A stretch of 64,000 nucleotides of DNA from Roseateles oligotrophus (lineage in GTDB: Bacteria; Pseudomonadota; Gammaproteobacteria; Burkholderiales; Burkholderiaceae_C), in the NCBI RefSeq assembly GCF_014204525.1, contig NZ_JACHLP010000011.1, positions 62,001-126,000 of the forward strand, written 5' to 3'. Positions 26,040-34,738 of the stretch are shown here, piece after piece. The position numbers and the translations under genes are program-made. The notes under the pieces were generated by a model. It searched no databases. It was not told the DNA's origin and was given only the letters and a program-made list of their open reading frames with translations. Every line of letters starts with the position of its first letter. Position 1 is the first letter of the stretch.

Positions 26040-27851
26040 ATGCGGACCACCTTCACCCAGCGCGGCAAGCTCACGCTCGCGGCCATCGGCATGCTGCCCG
26101 GCCTGGCCTTGGCCAATGCCGACGTCGAGAAAAACATCGCCAATCCCAATAACTGGGCCATGCAGGCCGGCGATATGGCCAACCAGCGCTATAGCAAGCT
26201 CAAGCAGATCAACACCGCCAATGTCGGCAAGATGCAGGTCGCCTGGACCTTCTCCACCGGCGTGCTGCGCGGCCACGAGGGCTCGCCCCTGGTGATAGAC
26301 GGCACCATGTATCTGCACTCGCCCTTCCCCAACAAGGTCTGGGCCGTGGATCTGGACAGCCAGAAAATCCTCTGGAAGTACGAGCCCCGCCAAGACCCGG
26401 CCGTGATCCCGCAGATGTGCTGCGACACCGTCAATCGCGGCCTGGCCTATGCCGAGGGCAAGATCTTTCTGCAACAGGCCGACAGCATGCTGGTGGCCCT
26501 GAACGCCAAGACCGGCAAGCCGGTCTGGAGCGTCAAGAACGGCGAGCCCAAGCTGGGCGCCGTCAACACCAATGCGCCCCATGTCTTCGGCAACAAGGTC
26601 ATCACCGGCATCTCCGGCGGTGAATGGGGGGTGCGCGGCTTCCTGGTCGCCTACGACATCAATAGCGGCAAGCAGGTCTGGAAGGCCTATAGCACCGGGC
26701 CCGACGAGGAGATGCTGGTCGACCCCGACAAGACCATGACCTGGACCGATGGCGCGATGAAGCCCGTGGGCCCGGCCTCCTCGTTGAAGTCCTGGCAGGG
26801 CGATCAGTGGAAGACCGGCGGCGGCACGACCTGGGGCTGGTACAGCTATGACAAGGCGCTCAACCTCGTCTACTACGGCACCGGCAACCCCTCCACCTGG
26901 AACCCCGCCCAGCGCCCCGGCGACAACCGCTGGTCCATGAGCATCATGGCCCGCGACCTGGACAGCGGCATGATGAAGTGGGTCTACCAGATGACGCCTT
27001 ATGACGAGTGGGACTACGACGGCGTCAACGAGATGATCCTGGCCGACATCAATGTCAAGGGCAAGCCCACCAAGGCCTTGGTGCACTTCGACCGCAACGG
27101 CTTCGGCTACACCCTGGACCGCGCCACCGGCGCCCTGCTGGTGGCCGAGAAATACGACCCCCAGGTCAACTGGGCCACGCACATCGATATGAAGAGCGGC
27201 AAGCCCGTGCGTGATCCCAAGTTCTCGACCGCCAAGAACGGCCCCGACGTCAACACCAAGGGCGTCTGCCCCGCCGCCCTGGGCAGCAAGGACCAGCAGC
27301 CCGCCTCCTTCGACCCGATGACCAAGCTCTTCTACGTGCCCACCAACCATGTGTGCATGGACTACGAGCCCTTCAAGGTCGACTATGTGGCCGGCCAACC
27401 CTATGTGGGCGCCACGCTGTCGATGTTCCCCTCGCCCGCCAGCCACGGCGGCATGGGCAACTACATCGCCTGGGACGCCGGCAGCGGCAAGATCGTGCAG
27501 AGCAAGGCCGAGAAGTTCTCGGTCTGGAGCGGCGCGCTCAATACCGCCGGAGGCCTGTCCTGCTTCGGCACGCTGGAGGGCTATCTGAAGTGCGTCGACG
27601 CCAAGGACATCAACAAGGAGCTGTTCAAGTTCAAGACCCCCTCCGGCATCATCGGCAACGTCTTCACCTACGAGCACAAGGGCAAGCAGTATGTGGGCGT
27701 GTACTCGGGCATTGGCGGCTGGGCCGGCATCGGCATGGCCGCGGGCCTGGAGAAAGACAGCGATGGCCTGGGTGCCGTCGGCGGCTACCGTGAACTGGGC
27801 CAGTACACCGAGCTGGGTGGCTCGCTGACCGTGTTCGCCCTGCCCAACTGA
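26040..27851 (+). CDS. xoxF: XoxF-type lanthanide-dependent methanol dehydrogenase (PQQ)
   Basis: A 603-residue periplasmic quinoprotein with an eight-bladed propeller. A signal peptide covers about residues 1-26. The vicinal disulfide that stacks on PQQ is C127-C128 (QMCCDT). Metal/PQQ residues include E195 in ISGGEWG and N283 in GTGNPSTW. The catalytic Asp is D325 in [10 protein letters not shown], and a second Asp at D327, two residues on, is the hallmark of the lanthanide-dependent XoxF type (MxaF has Ala there). Tryptophan-docking repeats such as [11 protein letters not shown] are visible. AAAGGAG precedes the start. It heads xoxF-xoxG-xoxJ. The XoxF clade number cannot be assigned by eye; PQQ synthesis genes are absent from the window. 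Confidence 0.95.
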   Translation: MRTTFTQRGKLTLAAIGMLPGLALANADVEKNIANPNNWAMQAGDMANQRYSKLKQINTANVGKMQVAWTFSTGVLRGHEGSPLVIDGTMYLHSPFPNKVWAVDLDSQKILWKYEPRQDPAVIPQMCCDTVNRGLAYAEGKIFLQQADSMLVALNAKTGKPVWSVKNGEPKLGAVNTNAPHVFGNKVITGISGGEWGVRGFLVAYDINSGKQVWKAYSTGPDEEMLVDPDKTMTWTDGAMKPVGPASSLKSWQGDQWKTGGGTTWGWYSYDKALNLVYYGTGNPSTWNPAQRPGDNRWSMSIMARDLDSGMMKWVYQMTPYDEWDYDGVNEMILADINVKGKPTKALVHFDRNGFGYTLDRATGALLVAEKYDPQVNWATHIDMKSGKPVRDPKFSTAKNGPDVNTKGVCPAALGSKDQQPASFDPMTKLFYVPTNHVCMDYEPFKVDYVAGQPYVGATLSMFPSPASHGGMGNYIAWDAGSGKIVQSKAEKFSVWSGALNTAGGLSCFGTLEGYLKCVDAKDINKELFKFKTPSGIIGNVFTYEHKGKQYVGVYSGIGGWAGIGMAAGLEKDSDGLGAVGGYRELGQYTELGGSLTVFALPN

Positions 27852-27857
27852 GACCGG

Positions 27858-27888
27858 CCGCGGGGGGCGACAGCCGCTGCCCCCGCGG
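27858..27888 (+). other. GC-rich hairpin between xoxF and the cytochrome gene
   Basis: A perfect 9-bp stem CCGCGGGGG/CCCCCGCGG with a 13-nt loop, 6 nt after the xoxF stop. No T-run follows. Such a structure could protect the xoxF message end or reduce read-through to xoxG/xoxJ. Confidence 0.55.
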
Positions 27889-27912
27889 CTCATCCAGAGA
27901 GACTGAAGCGCT

Positions 27913-28302
27913 ATGAAGAAACTGATCTTTGGCCTGGGTCTGCTGATGCTGCTGAACCCCTTGCAGGCCGCCGATGGCGAGGCCGCACTCTACAAGGTGG
28001 AGGGCGGCACCAAGGTCGACAGCCAGACCATGAAGGGCTTCCGCACCTGGCGCGCCGCCGCCTGCGACCGCTGCCACGGTGCCAACCAGGAGGGCATGGT
28101 GGGCCCCTCGCTGATCGCTAGCCTCAAGGTCTTGAGCAAGGACGACTTCGTCAAGACCGTGCGCGACGGCCGGCTGGAAAAAGGCATGCTCAGCTTCAAC
28201 ACCAACCCCATGGTGATGGAGAACATGAACCAGCTCTATGCCTATCTGAAGGGCCGCTCCGACGGCGCCATCACCCAGGCCCGGGTCGAGGAAATCAAAT
28301 GA
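27913..28302 (+). CDS. xoxG: Small c-type cytochrome, XoxG-like
   Basis: A 129-residue periplasmic mono-haem cytochrome with a signal peptide to about residue 20 (LMLLNPLQAA). It has one haem-binding motif C51-D-R-C54-H55 and several Met residues in GMLSFNTNPMVMENM as possible distal ligands. Position directly after xoxF and before the xoxJ-like gene makes it the likely electron acceptor of the dehydrogenase. It is shorter than many XoxG proteins, so equivalence is inferred from context. Its stop overlaps the next start (ATGA). Confidence 0.8.
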   Translation: MKKLIFGLGLLMLLNPLQAADGEAALYKVEGGTKVDSQTMKGFRTWRAAACDRCHGANQEGMVGPSLIASLKVLSKDDFVKTVRDGRLEKGMLSFNTNPMVMENMNQLYAYLKGRSDGAITQARVEEIK

Positions 28303-29144
28303 AAACCTGGCTGGGCTGCATGCTAGCCCTGAGCCTGGCTTCGGCAGGCCAGGCCCAGCAGCCGCCCGCGCGCACGGCCCTGCGGGTCTGCCAGGATCCC
28401 AACAATATGCCCTTCTCCAACCAGGCGGCCGAGGGCATTGAAAACCGCATCGCCCAGCTCTTCGGCAAGGCGCTGGGCCTGCCCGTCAGCTACTACTCCT
28501 TCCCGCAGCGCATGGGCTTTGTGCGCAATACCTTGCGCTACAAGCTGCCCGACCAGGACTACCCCTGCGACATCATCATGGGCGTGCCCGTGGGCTTCGA
28601 CCAGGTGGCGCAGACGCGGCCCTATTACCGCTCCACCTACACCCTGGTGCTGGCCCGCCGCAAGGGGCTGGAAGACGTGCAGAGCAGCGCCGACTTCCTG
28701 GCCCTGCCGGCGGCCCGGCGCGAGGCCTTGCGCATCGGCGTCTACGACCGCTCGCCCGGCTCCGAATGGTTGCTGGCCCATGGCCTGCTGGCCCAGGGCG
28801 TGCCCTACAACATGCTCAGCCCCAACCCCGAGCAATACCCGGGCGAGATCATCGAGAAAGACCTGGTCCAGGGCAAGCTGGATGCCGCCATCGTCTGGGG
28901 CCCGATAGGCGGCTATTTCAGCAAGCGCGCGGGCGAGGGCCAGCTGCGCAGCATCGCCCTGCCCTCCGAGCCCGGCGTGCGCTTCGACTACGCCATGGCC
29001 ATGGGCGTGCGCTATGGCGAGCGCGAATGGAAGGCCCAGATCGACCAGCTGATCGTGGCCAAACAGGACGAGATACGCCGCATCCTGCAGGAATTCAATG
29101 TGCCCCTGCTGGACGAGGCCGGCACGAAAGCGGCCGAGCGATGA
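28299..29144 (+). CDS. xoxJ: XoxJ/MxaJ-like periplasmic solute-binding-fold protein
   Basis: A 281-residue periplasmic protein of the bacterial solute-binding type 3 fold. It has a signal peptide (about 1-19) and TALRVCQDPNNMPFSNQAAEG near the N-terminus, a signature of quinoprotein-associated MxaJ/XoxJ proteins. IGVYDRSPGSEWLLA and LDAAIVWGPIGGYFSKRA follow. XoxJ is thought to help assemble or activate the dehydrogenase rather than feed an ABC transporter, and no permease is nearby. Start overlaps xoxG by 4 nt; its own stop overlaps the next gene. Confidence 0.87.
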   Translation: MKTWLGCMLALSLASAGQAQQPPARTALRVCQDPNNMPFSNQAAEGIENRIAQLFGKALGLPVSYYSFPQRMGFVRNTLRYKLPDQDYPCDIIMGVPVGFDQVAQTRPYYRSTYTLVLARRKGLEDVQSSADFLALPAARREALRIGVYDRSPGSEWLLAHGLLAQGVPYNMLSPNPEQYPGEIIEKDLVQGKLDAAIVWGPIGGYFSKRAGEGQLRSIALPSEPGVRFDYAMAMGVRYGEREWKAQIDQLIVAKQDEIRRILQEFNVPLLDEAGTKAAER

Positions 29145-29506
29145 AGCGCCAGCTTGCCACCGCGAGCCTGCTGATGGCCGGCTACCTGGCCCAGGCCCAG
29201 CCCACTTATCTGCAGGACTACCCCACGCTGGAGCGGGTGCAGTTCGTCCAGACCTGCATGCGCGAACATCCCGGCCCCGAGTTCGAGATGCAGAGCAAAT
29301 GCGCCTGCATGCTGGACAGCCTGGCCACGGAGCTGGCCTACGAGCGCTATGTCCAGCTCTCCACCGAGGCAAAGGCCATCAGCATAGGCGGCGAGCGCGG
29401 CGGCGTCTTGCGCGACAACGAGGCCGTCAAGGACGAGATCAAGCAATACCGCGCCCAGCAGGCCCGCGCCGAGAAGGCCTGCTTCCTGGCCCCGGCCAAA
29501 CGCTGA
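29141..29506 (+). CDS. Unrecognised small periplasmic protein of the xox cluster
   Basis: A 121-residue protein with a signal peptide (about 1-20, LLMAGYLAQAQ) and four cysteines after it: C39, C54, C56 and C114. The middle is helical-looking and charged (DSLATELAYERYVQLSTEAK, then EAVKDEIKQYRAQQARAEK). I do not recognise a family. It starts in a 4-nt overlap with xoxJ and is followed 16 nt later by the SoxYZ-like carrier, so it belongs to the same transcript. A disulfide-bonded helper or redox partner of the quinoprotein system is possible but unproven. Confidence 0.7.
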   Translation: MKRQLATASLLMAGYLAQAQPTYLQDYPTLERVQFVQTCMREHPGPEFEMQSKCACMLDSLATELAYERYVQLSTEAKAISIGGERGGVLRDNEAVKDEIKQYRAQQARAEKACFLAPAKR

Positions 29507-29522
29507 ACTTCGGCGCATCCTC

Positions 29523-30323
29523 ATGAACCCGCAACGGCGCAACACCTGTCTGCAACTGGCCTGCCTGCTGGCCTGCCCGCGCCTGAGCCTCGCCCAGGCA
29601 CCGCCCGACCCGAACCAAAGCCCGCGCTGGCTGCAGCTGCGCGCCAGCCTGTTCGCCGACCAGGAGCCGCAGCGCTCCGAGCTGGTGCTGCTGCGCGTGC
29701 CGGCGCGCGCCGTGGACGCGGGCGCCGTGCCGCTCGATCTGCAGGCACCGGCCCTGGCCCCAGGCACGGCCAGCCCCCTGGCCAAGCTCTATCTGGTGAT
29801 TGACGAGAACCCCACGCCGCTGGCGGCCGTGTTCGAATTCGGCGGCCCGGCCCTGCCCGCGGTGCAGACCCAGGTGCGCATCGACGGCTACACCCATGTG
29901 CGCGGCGTGGCCGAGTATGCCGACGGCAGCCGGCTGATGAGCTTGCAATTCGTCAAGGCCGTGGGCGGCTGCTCGGCCCCGCCCCTGGGCGGCAGCGAGG
30001 CCGGCCGGCTGGGCGAGATGAGCTGGCAGCTGGCCCCGCCCCCACAGGCCGGCCAGCCCCAGCAGGCACGCTGGCAGATCCGCCACCCCAACCACAACGG
30101 CATGCAGATGGACCCGCTGACCCGCCTAACCCCGGCCGCCCACTTTCTGCGCCATGTGAAGCTGAGCTGGGGCGAGCAGCTGCTGTTCGCCGCCGACCTG
30201 GACTTCGCCATCAGCGAGCCTCCCGGCTTCGGCCTGCAACTCAGGCCCGGACCGGCACAGACGCTGCGGGCCGAGGCCGACGATTCCCAGGGCCGCGAAT
30301 TCCGCGCCAGCTTCCCGCCATGA
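29523..30323 (+). CDS. Quinoprotein-dehydrogenase-associated SoxYZ-like carrier
   Basis: A 266-residue periplasmic protein resembling a fusion of SoxY-like (about 35-155) and SoxZ-like (about 165-262) domains. The SoxY swinging-arm Cys appears as C150 in VKAVGGCSAPP, here internal at the junction. The SoxZ part has HPNHNGMQMD and FAADLDFAISEPP. Fused SoxYZ-like proteins are a known companion of PQQ dehydrogenase clusters, of uncertain function. N-terminal LQLACLLACPRLSLAQA looks like a signal peptide. Its stop overlaps the next gene's start by 4 nt. Confidence 0.83.
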   Translation: MNPQRRNTCLQLACLLACPRLSLAQAPPDPNQSPRWLQLRASLFADQEPQRSELVLLRVPARAVDAGAVPLDLQAPALAPGTASPLAKLYLVIDENPTPLAAVFEFGGPALPAVQTQVRIDGYTHVRGVAEYADGSRLMSLQFVKAVGGCSAPPLGGSEAGRLGEMSWQLAPPPQAGQPQQARWQIRHPNHNGMQMDPLTRLTPAAHFLRHVKLSWGEQLLFAADLDFAISEPPGFGLQLRPGPAQTLRAEADDSQGREFRASFPP

Positions 30324-30871
30324 AGACCGCAATGCTCACGGCCCTGGCCCTGTTCGCCGCGCTGGCCCAGGCGGCCCAGCCCGACCACCCCATCGCCGAC
30401 CTCAGCGCCTACCAGCCGCTGCAGATCCTGCCCGACAAGACCTCGCCCACGCACTGGGAATTCGATCTGGACCCGGCCCTGCAGCAGGCCAGGCGCGAGG
30501 GCAGGAACATCTACCTCGTGCTGTCCGCCTGGGACTGCCATTTCTGCGCCAGGTACGAGCATTTCCTGGCGCGCAATGCCAAGGCCCTGGCGCCGCCCTT
30601 CCGCCGCCACAAGCTGCTCTTCGTCTACCTGCCCAGCGCGCTCGAGGCGCAGGGCCAGCATGTCTATCTCAAGGCCGGCGGGCAAAGCCGGGTCTATGCC
30701 GACTTCCAGCGCGCCCTGGGGGACGAGCGCACAAAGCGCATGGTCTACCCGGTGATCTGGCTGCTGGACCCCGCGCTCAAAAACCTCAGCCAGCTGCCCT
30801 ATGGCACGGGCACTTTCGAGACCGTGGAAGATCAGCTGGAGGTGATAGGCCCGGCCCTGGTCAAACCCTGA
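30320..30871 (+). CDS. Periplasmic thioredoxin-fold protein
   Basis: A 183-residue protein with a signal peptide (about 1-19) and a thioredoxin-like domain whose CXXC is W-D-C73-H-F-C76, followed by YPVIWLLDP with the cis-Pro position. It is translationally coupled to the SoxYZ-like carrier, so it may reduce or load that carrier's cysteine. This thioredoxin-SoxYZ pairing parallels SoxW/SoxV-type reduction of SoxY, used here as an analogy only. It is the last gene of the xox transcript; 83 nt separate it from the AraC-type regulator. Confidence 0.8.
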   Translation: MKTAMLTALALFAALAQAAQPDHPIADLSAYQPLQILPDKTSPTHWEFDLDPALQQARREGRNIYLVLSAWDCHFCARYEHFLARNAKALAPPFRRHKLLFVYLPSALEAQGQHVYLKAGGQSRVYADFQRALGDERTKRMVYPVIWLLDPALKNLSQLPYGTGTFETVEDQLEVIGPALVKP

Positions 30872-30954
30872 GGCCCCCACGGGTAAACCACCGGCGGCCC
30901 TTTGTGTACGCCGGGCGCAGAATTCGCAGGCCCCAGCCTGAACCGAGGACGGCC

Positions 30955-32001
30955 ATGAAAAACGGCAGCAACGCCAGCCACAAACCCCAGGACGACGCAG
31001 CGCGGCCGCCGACCAGGCGGCGCGTCCACATCGTCGTCTACCCCGGCTTCAAGGGCCTGGAGGCCGTGGGCACGCTGAGCGTGTTCGACTACGCCAACCG
31101 CCACCTCTGGCAGCGCGGCCAGGCGGCCGCCTACGAGATCATCATCGCCTCCACCCATGCCGGGCCGGTGCAGAGCGAGACCCTGGTGCAGCTGCAAGCC
31201 ACCCATGCCATCAGCACCGAGGACATCCCCGAGACCGCCATCATCGTCGGCTGCCGCCATATCGAGCAGGCCATGCACGACAACCCCGAGCTGATCGCCT
31301 GGGCGCGCGAGGTGGCGCCCCGCATCGACCGCCTGGTGGCCATGTGTACCGGCAGCTTCTTCCTGGCCGCCGCCGGCCTGCTGGACGGTAGCGTGGCCAC
31401 CACGCACTGGAGCGCGGCCCAGCTGCTCAAGACCCGCTTCCCCAAGGTCGATGTGCAGGCCGACGCCATCTATCTGCGCAGCGGCAGCCATCTCTGGACC
31501 TCGGCCGGCGTCACCGCCGGCATCGACCTGGCCCTGGCCCTGGTGGAGGAGGACCATGGCCGCGAGCTGGCCCTGGACATCGCCCGCGACCTGGTCGTCT
31601 ACCTCAAGCGCCCGGGCGGGCAAAGCCAGTTCAGCGTCCATCTGGAAGGCCAGCGCAGCAACCACCCCTGCGTGCGCGAGGTGCAGGACTGGTTGCTGGA
31701 GCATCTGGAACACCCCCTGTCCATGCCCGACCTGGCCAGCCGCGCCGCCATGAGCGAGCGCAACTTCCGCCGCGTCTTCCACAAGGAGACCGGCAGCAGC
31801 CCCATGCAATTCGTCGAGACCGCCCGGCTGGAGGCCGCCCGCCGCCTGCTGGAGGAGGGCCATCTGCCCCTCAAAAGCGTGGCCGGCCGGGTCGGCTTCG
31901 GCTCCGAGCAATCGCTGCGCAAGCTCTTCATCAAGCATATGGGCGTGGCCCCGCACGAGTACCGCGAGCGCTTTGCCAGCGCGCGGAGGGATCATCACTG
32001 A
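30955..32001 (+). CDS. GlxA-type regulator: DJ-1/PfpI domain + AraC HTH
   Basis: A 348-residue transcription factor. Residues about 23-195 form a DJ-1/PfpI-like domain with the nucleophile-elbow Cys C131 (MCTGSFFLAAAGLLDG) and TTHWSAAQLL. About 240-345 form an AraC double helix-turn-helix (SMPDLASRAAMSERNFRRVF; LKSVAGRVGFGSEQSLRKLF). The start at 30955 has GAGGAC upstream. GlxA-family members often act on amine/betaine or carbon genes; here location suggests control of the xox/frmA block. It converges with the kinase gene, 17 nt apart. Confidence 0.87.
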   Translation: MKNGSNASHKPQDDAARPPTRRRVHIVVYPGFKGLEAVGTLSVFDYANRHLWQRGQAAAYEIIIASTHAGPVQSETLVQLQATHAISTEDIPETAIIVGCRHIEQAMHDNPELIAWAREVAPRIDRLVAMCTGSFFLAAAGLLDGSVATTHWSAAQLLKTRFPKVDVQADAIYLRSGSHLWTSAGVTAGIDLALALVEEDHGRELALDIARDLVVYLKRPGGQSQFSVHLEGQRSNHPCVREVQDWLLEHLEHPLSMPDLASRAAMSERNFRRVFHKETGSSPMQFVETARLEAARRLLEEGHLPLKSVAGRVGFGSEQSLRKLFIKHMGVAPHEYRERFASARRDHH

Positions 32002-32018
32002 ACCGGCAGCCAGACCCC

Positions 32019-33893
32019 TCAGCCCCGCAGCCACTGGCATAGCAAGGCATGCAGCTGCTCCACGGCCAAGGGCTTGCGCAAGACCAGATAGCCCTCCTGC
32101 TCCGCGGCCAGCAAGTCCTCGGAGTCCCACTCGGCGCTGACCATGGCGCCGCTGGCATCCGGGCACAGGCCCAGCAGCTTCTTCAACACCTGCACCCCGC
32201 TCTGCCCCGAGCGCAGACCTTGGTCGCACAAAATGGCCTGGGGCAGAAAGCCCGACTGCAAGGCCGCCAAGGCCTGCTCCTCGTCTTCGACGCAGCGCAC
32301 CTCCAAGCCCCAGGCCTGCATCAAACTGGCCCAGGCCGAAGCGACCTGTCTATCGTCCTCCACCACCAGACAGGCACCACTCAGCGGGCCTCTCGGCAGT
32401 GCGGGAGGCGACTGCACAAGCGCGGCCAGGCCCAGGCTTGAGGCCGACTGCAAGCGCAGGAAAAAACGCGAACCCCGCCCCTCGACGGAGTCCAAGCCAT
32501 AGCCGGCCCCCATCAGCTTGGCGCAACGCGCCACCACGGCCAAGCCCAGGCCATGGCCTCCGCCATCGACCGCGTGCGCATGCACATGGCGATAAAAGGG
32601 CGAGAAGATCCGCGAGCGCTCCGCTGCCGGTATGCCCAGGCCGCTATCCCAGACCTCCAGCCGCCAGTCCGGGCCACGCCTGCGGGCCGCCAGCAAAATG
32701 CCGCCGCGCCGGGTATAGCGCATGGCGTTGTGCAGCAGATTGACCAGGGACTGGCGCAAGAGCACTGGGTCGGCAAAAACAACAGCGTCCGCTGCTGCCG
32801 CCCGCACCCGCAGGGACAGGCCGAGGCTTTGGGCTTCGGCGCTGAACAGCGTGGCCACCTCCTGCAGCAGGGGCTTGAGGGCCAATAACTGAGGATTGAC
32901 GCTGACATGCCCGTTCTCGATCCGGGACAAATCCAGCAAGGCGCCGAACATCAGGCCCAGGGACTGGGCCGCCTGGCGCAGATCGGCCAGGGCCGGGCGC
33001 AGCGCCGCATCCTGGTTGCGATGGGCGATGGACTCGATCAAGAAACTCATGGCATGCACCGGCTGGCGCAAATCATGGCTGGCCGTGCGCATGAACAGGT
33101 TCTTGCTCTGCAAGGCCTGCTCGGCCTCCTCCTTGGCCGCTTGATATTGCTGCGCCAGCCGGGCCGCCTGCTCCTCCAGCTTGATCTGCTGGTGGAAGAA
33201 GTTCTGCGTGATCAAGGCATGTCGGTAAAGGACCAGCAGGAATAGCAAAGAAACCGGCAGGACGAAAGGCCAGGGCGAGTGCGACAGCAGCTCGCTGACC
33301 CGGGCCAGGCTGGGTTCGGCGATCAAGGGCGGCCAGTCCAGGCGGGTCAGGGGATAGACCACCGTCGCAATCCCCCAGCCCAGGCCCAGGAAGCGCAGCA
33401 AGATGCCCACCGTGGGCAACTGGCTGCGCGCGTTGGCGACGATCAGCAGCGCCAGTCCGATTTGGGGCAGCAGGACGAAGTCGTATTCGCTGCGGCCCGA
33501 GGCAAGAAAGAGCGTCAGGCCCAGCGCCGCCAGGCCCAGGGCATTGGCCTGGCCCAGGCGCCGGACCCGGGACTGCCAGCGCAGCAAAAGCTCCTCGGAC
33601 GAATCCGCCTGCAGATCACGCAAAAATCGCCGCCGCATCAGCAAGGCCAATAGCGATGCCAGGACGTAGCAGGCGGTCCATATCCTCAATCCCCGCTGAT
33701 TGCGCCCAAAGCCCTGGAACCACAGGGCCAGGACCAGCCCGAAAAACGGCAGGGTGCAGATGCTGAAAACCAGGCGCTGCAACATCAAGTCCAGCAAGCG
33801 GGCCCGGCCCGCGGGGCTCAGATCCTCCTGCGCCAGCGCCGGCGGGAACACATTCCGCCAGGCCTGAGAAAGGCGCTCCTTCAGCTTCTTCAT
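32019..33893 (-). CDS. Membrane hybrid sensor histidine kinase with C-terminal receiver
   Basis: A 624-residue protein. Residues about 40-225 contain six or so hydrophobic helices and little periplasmic sequence. A coiled segment (235-265) leads to the HisKA box ASHDLRQPVH with H273. The HATPase domain (about 375-485) has LLHNAMRYT, VWDSGLGIP and GHGLGLAVVARC. A receiver follows (about 505-620) with VVEDD and the phosphoacceptor Asp in ILCDQGLRSG. Start overlaps the stop of the LuxR-type regulator (ATGA), so the two form one system. Confidence 0.9.
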   Translation of the reverse strand: MKKLKERLSQAWRNVFPPALAQEDLSPAGRARLLDLMLQRLVFSICTLPFFGLVLALWFQGFGRNQRGLRIWTACYVLASLLALLMRRRFLRDLQADSSEELLLRWQSRVRRLGQANALGLAALGLTLFLASGRSEYDFVLLPQIGLALLIVANARSQLPTVGILLRFLGLGWGIATVVYPLTRLDWPPLIAEPSLARVSELLSHSPWPFVLPVSLLFLLVLYRHALITQNFFHQQIKLEEQAARLAQQYQAAKEEAEQALQSKNLFMRTASHDLRQPVHAMSFLIESIAHRNQDAALRPALADLRQAAQSLGLMFGALLDLSRIENGHVSVNPQLLALKPLLQEVATLFSAEAQSLGLSLRVRAAAADAVVFADPVLLRQSLVNLLHNAMRYTRRGGILLAARRRGPDWRLEVWDSGLGIPAAERSRIFSPFYRHVHAHAVDGGGHGLGLAVVARCAKLMGAGYGLDSVEGRGSRFFLRLQSASSLGLAALVQSPPALPRGPLSGACLVVEDDRQVASAWASLMQAWGLEVRCVEDEEQALAALQSGFLPQAILCDQGLRSGQSGVQVLKKLLGLCPDASGAMVSAEWDSEDLLAAEQEGYLVLRKPLAVEQLHALLCQWLRG

Positions 33894-34588
33894 CTGGGCT
33901 CGATGCGCCGGCCCTTGAGCAGATTGATGGCCTCGATCCGGTTGCTGACACCCAGCTTGGCCAGGATCTTGCCCATATGCTCTTTCACCGTCGCCTCGCT
34001 CAGCGCCAGCATGAGGGCGATGCGCTTATTGGGCAGGCCGCGCAAGGTCAGGCTCAAGACCTCGGCCTGCCTCTCGGTCAGACCCAGATCGGCCGCATGC
34101 AAAGGCAGCTCACGCCGGGCCAGGGGCAAGCGCGCGGCCACCGCAGGTGCGAAGCAAGTTCCCCCCGCCAGCAAGGACTCCACCACCCGCGCAAACCGCT
34201 CGGGCGAGGCTTGCTTGAGCAAAAAACCATGGGCACCGGCCGCCTGCACCTTGCCTTGAATGGCGGGGTCCTCATCGCCGCTCAAAACCAGCAGCCGGGT
34301 CTGCGGGGCTTGCCCGCTCAGCCGGGCCACGAGTTCCAGCGCGCTGCCGTCAGCCAGCCAGAAATCCAGGACCACCAGGCTTGCCGCCACCCCCATCTCC
34401 TGCAAGCAGCGCTGACAGCCGGCCCCGTCGGCCGCCAGATGGACCTGGGCAAAGCCGCAATGGCTTTGTAAAAACTGTGCCAGGCCGCGTGCGACCAAGG
34501 GGTGGTCATCGACCACCAGGGCATGGCCCGAGCGCACTGCCGGATCGCTTCGCTGCGCCGGCGGGAAGAAACAAGGCTCAGCATTCAT
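33890..34588 (-). CDS. LuxR/NarL-family response regulator
   Basis: A 232-residue regulator. The receiver domain (about 20-140) has VVDDHPLVARGL, the phosphoacceptor Asp in VVLDFWLADGSALEL, and the Lys in FLLKQAS. The C-terminal LuxR helix-turn-helix (about 165-228) has GLTERQAEVLSLTLRGLPNK and LSEATVKEHMGKILAKLGV. The start is taken at 34588 (AGGA 9 nt upstream); ATGs at 34597 and 34615 are alternatives. It overlaps the downstream hybrid kinase by 4 nt. LuxR-type regulators paired with kinases (MoxX/MoxY, FlhR/FlhS) control methanol oxidation in other bacteria, so this pair may regulate the adjacent xox genes. Confidence 0.88.
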   Translation of the reverse strand: MNAEPCFFPPAQRSDPAVRSGHALVVDDHPLVARGLAQFLQSHCGFAQVHLAADGAGCQRCLQEMGVAASLVVLDFWLADGSALELVARLSGQAPQTRLLVLSGDEDPAIQGKVQAAGAHGFLLKQASPERFARVVESLLAGGTCFAPAVAARLPLARRELPLHAADLGLTERQAEVLSLTLRGLPNKRIALMLALSEATVKEHMGKILAKLGVSNRIEAINLLKGRRIEPR

Positions 34589-34738
34589 TCCGTGCATTCC
34601 TGTATTGGCCCGCATTTCCGGCCCCAGCGCCACCCTACTTCGGGAGGGTTCACGAGCGGGGCCTGGCCTGGGCAAACTCGGTCGCAAGCTCAACAAGCCG
34701 AATCCCTTCACAACTGTAGTCAAAAAAGAAAGCACACC
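34589..34738. promoter_or_regulatory. Divergent promoter region, response regulator / lipoprotein
   Basis: 150 nt between two divergent genes. It must hold promoters in both directions. The AT-rich end near 34705-34730 probably serves the lipoprotein. I found no clear operator. Confidence 0.35.
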
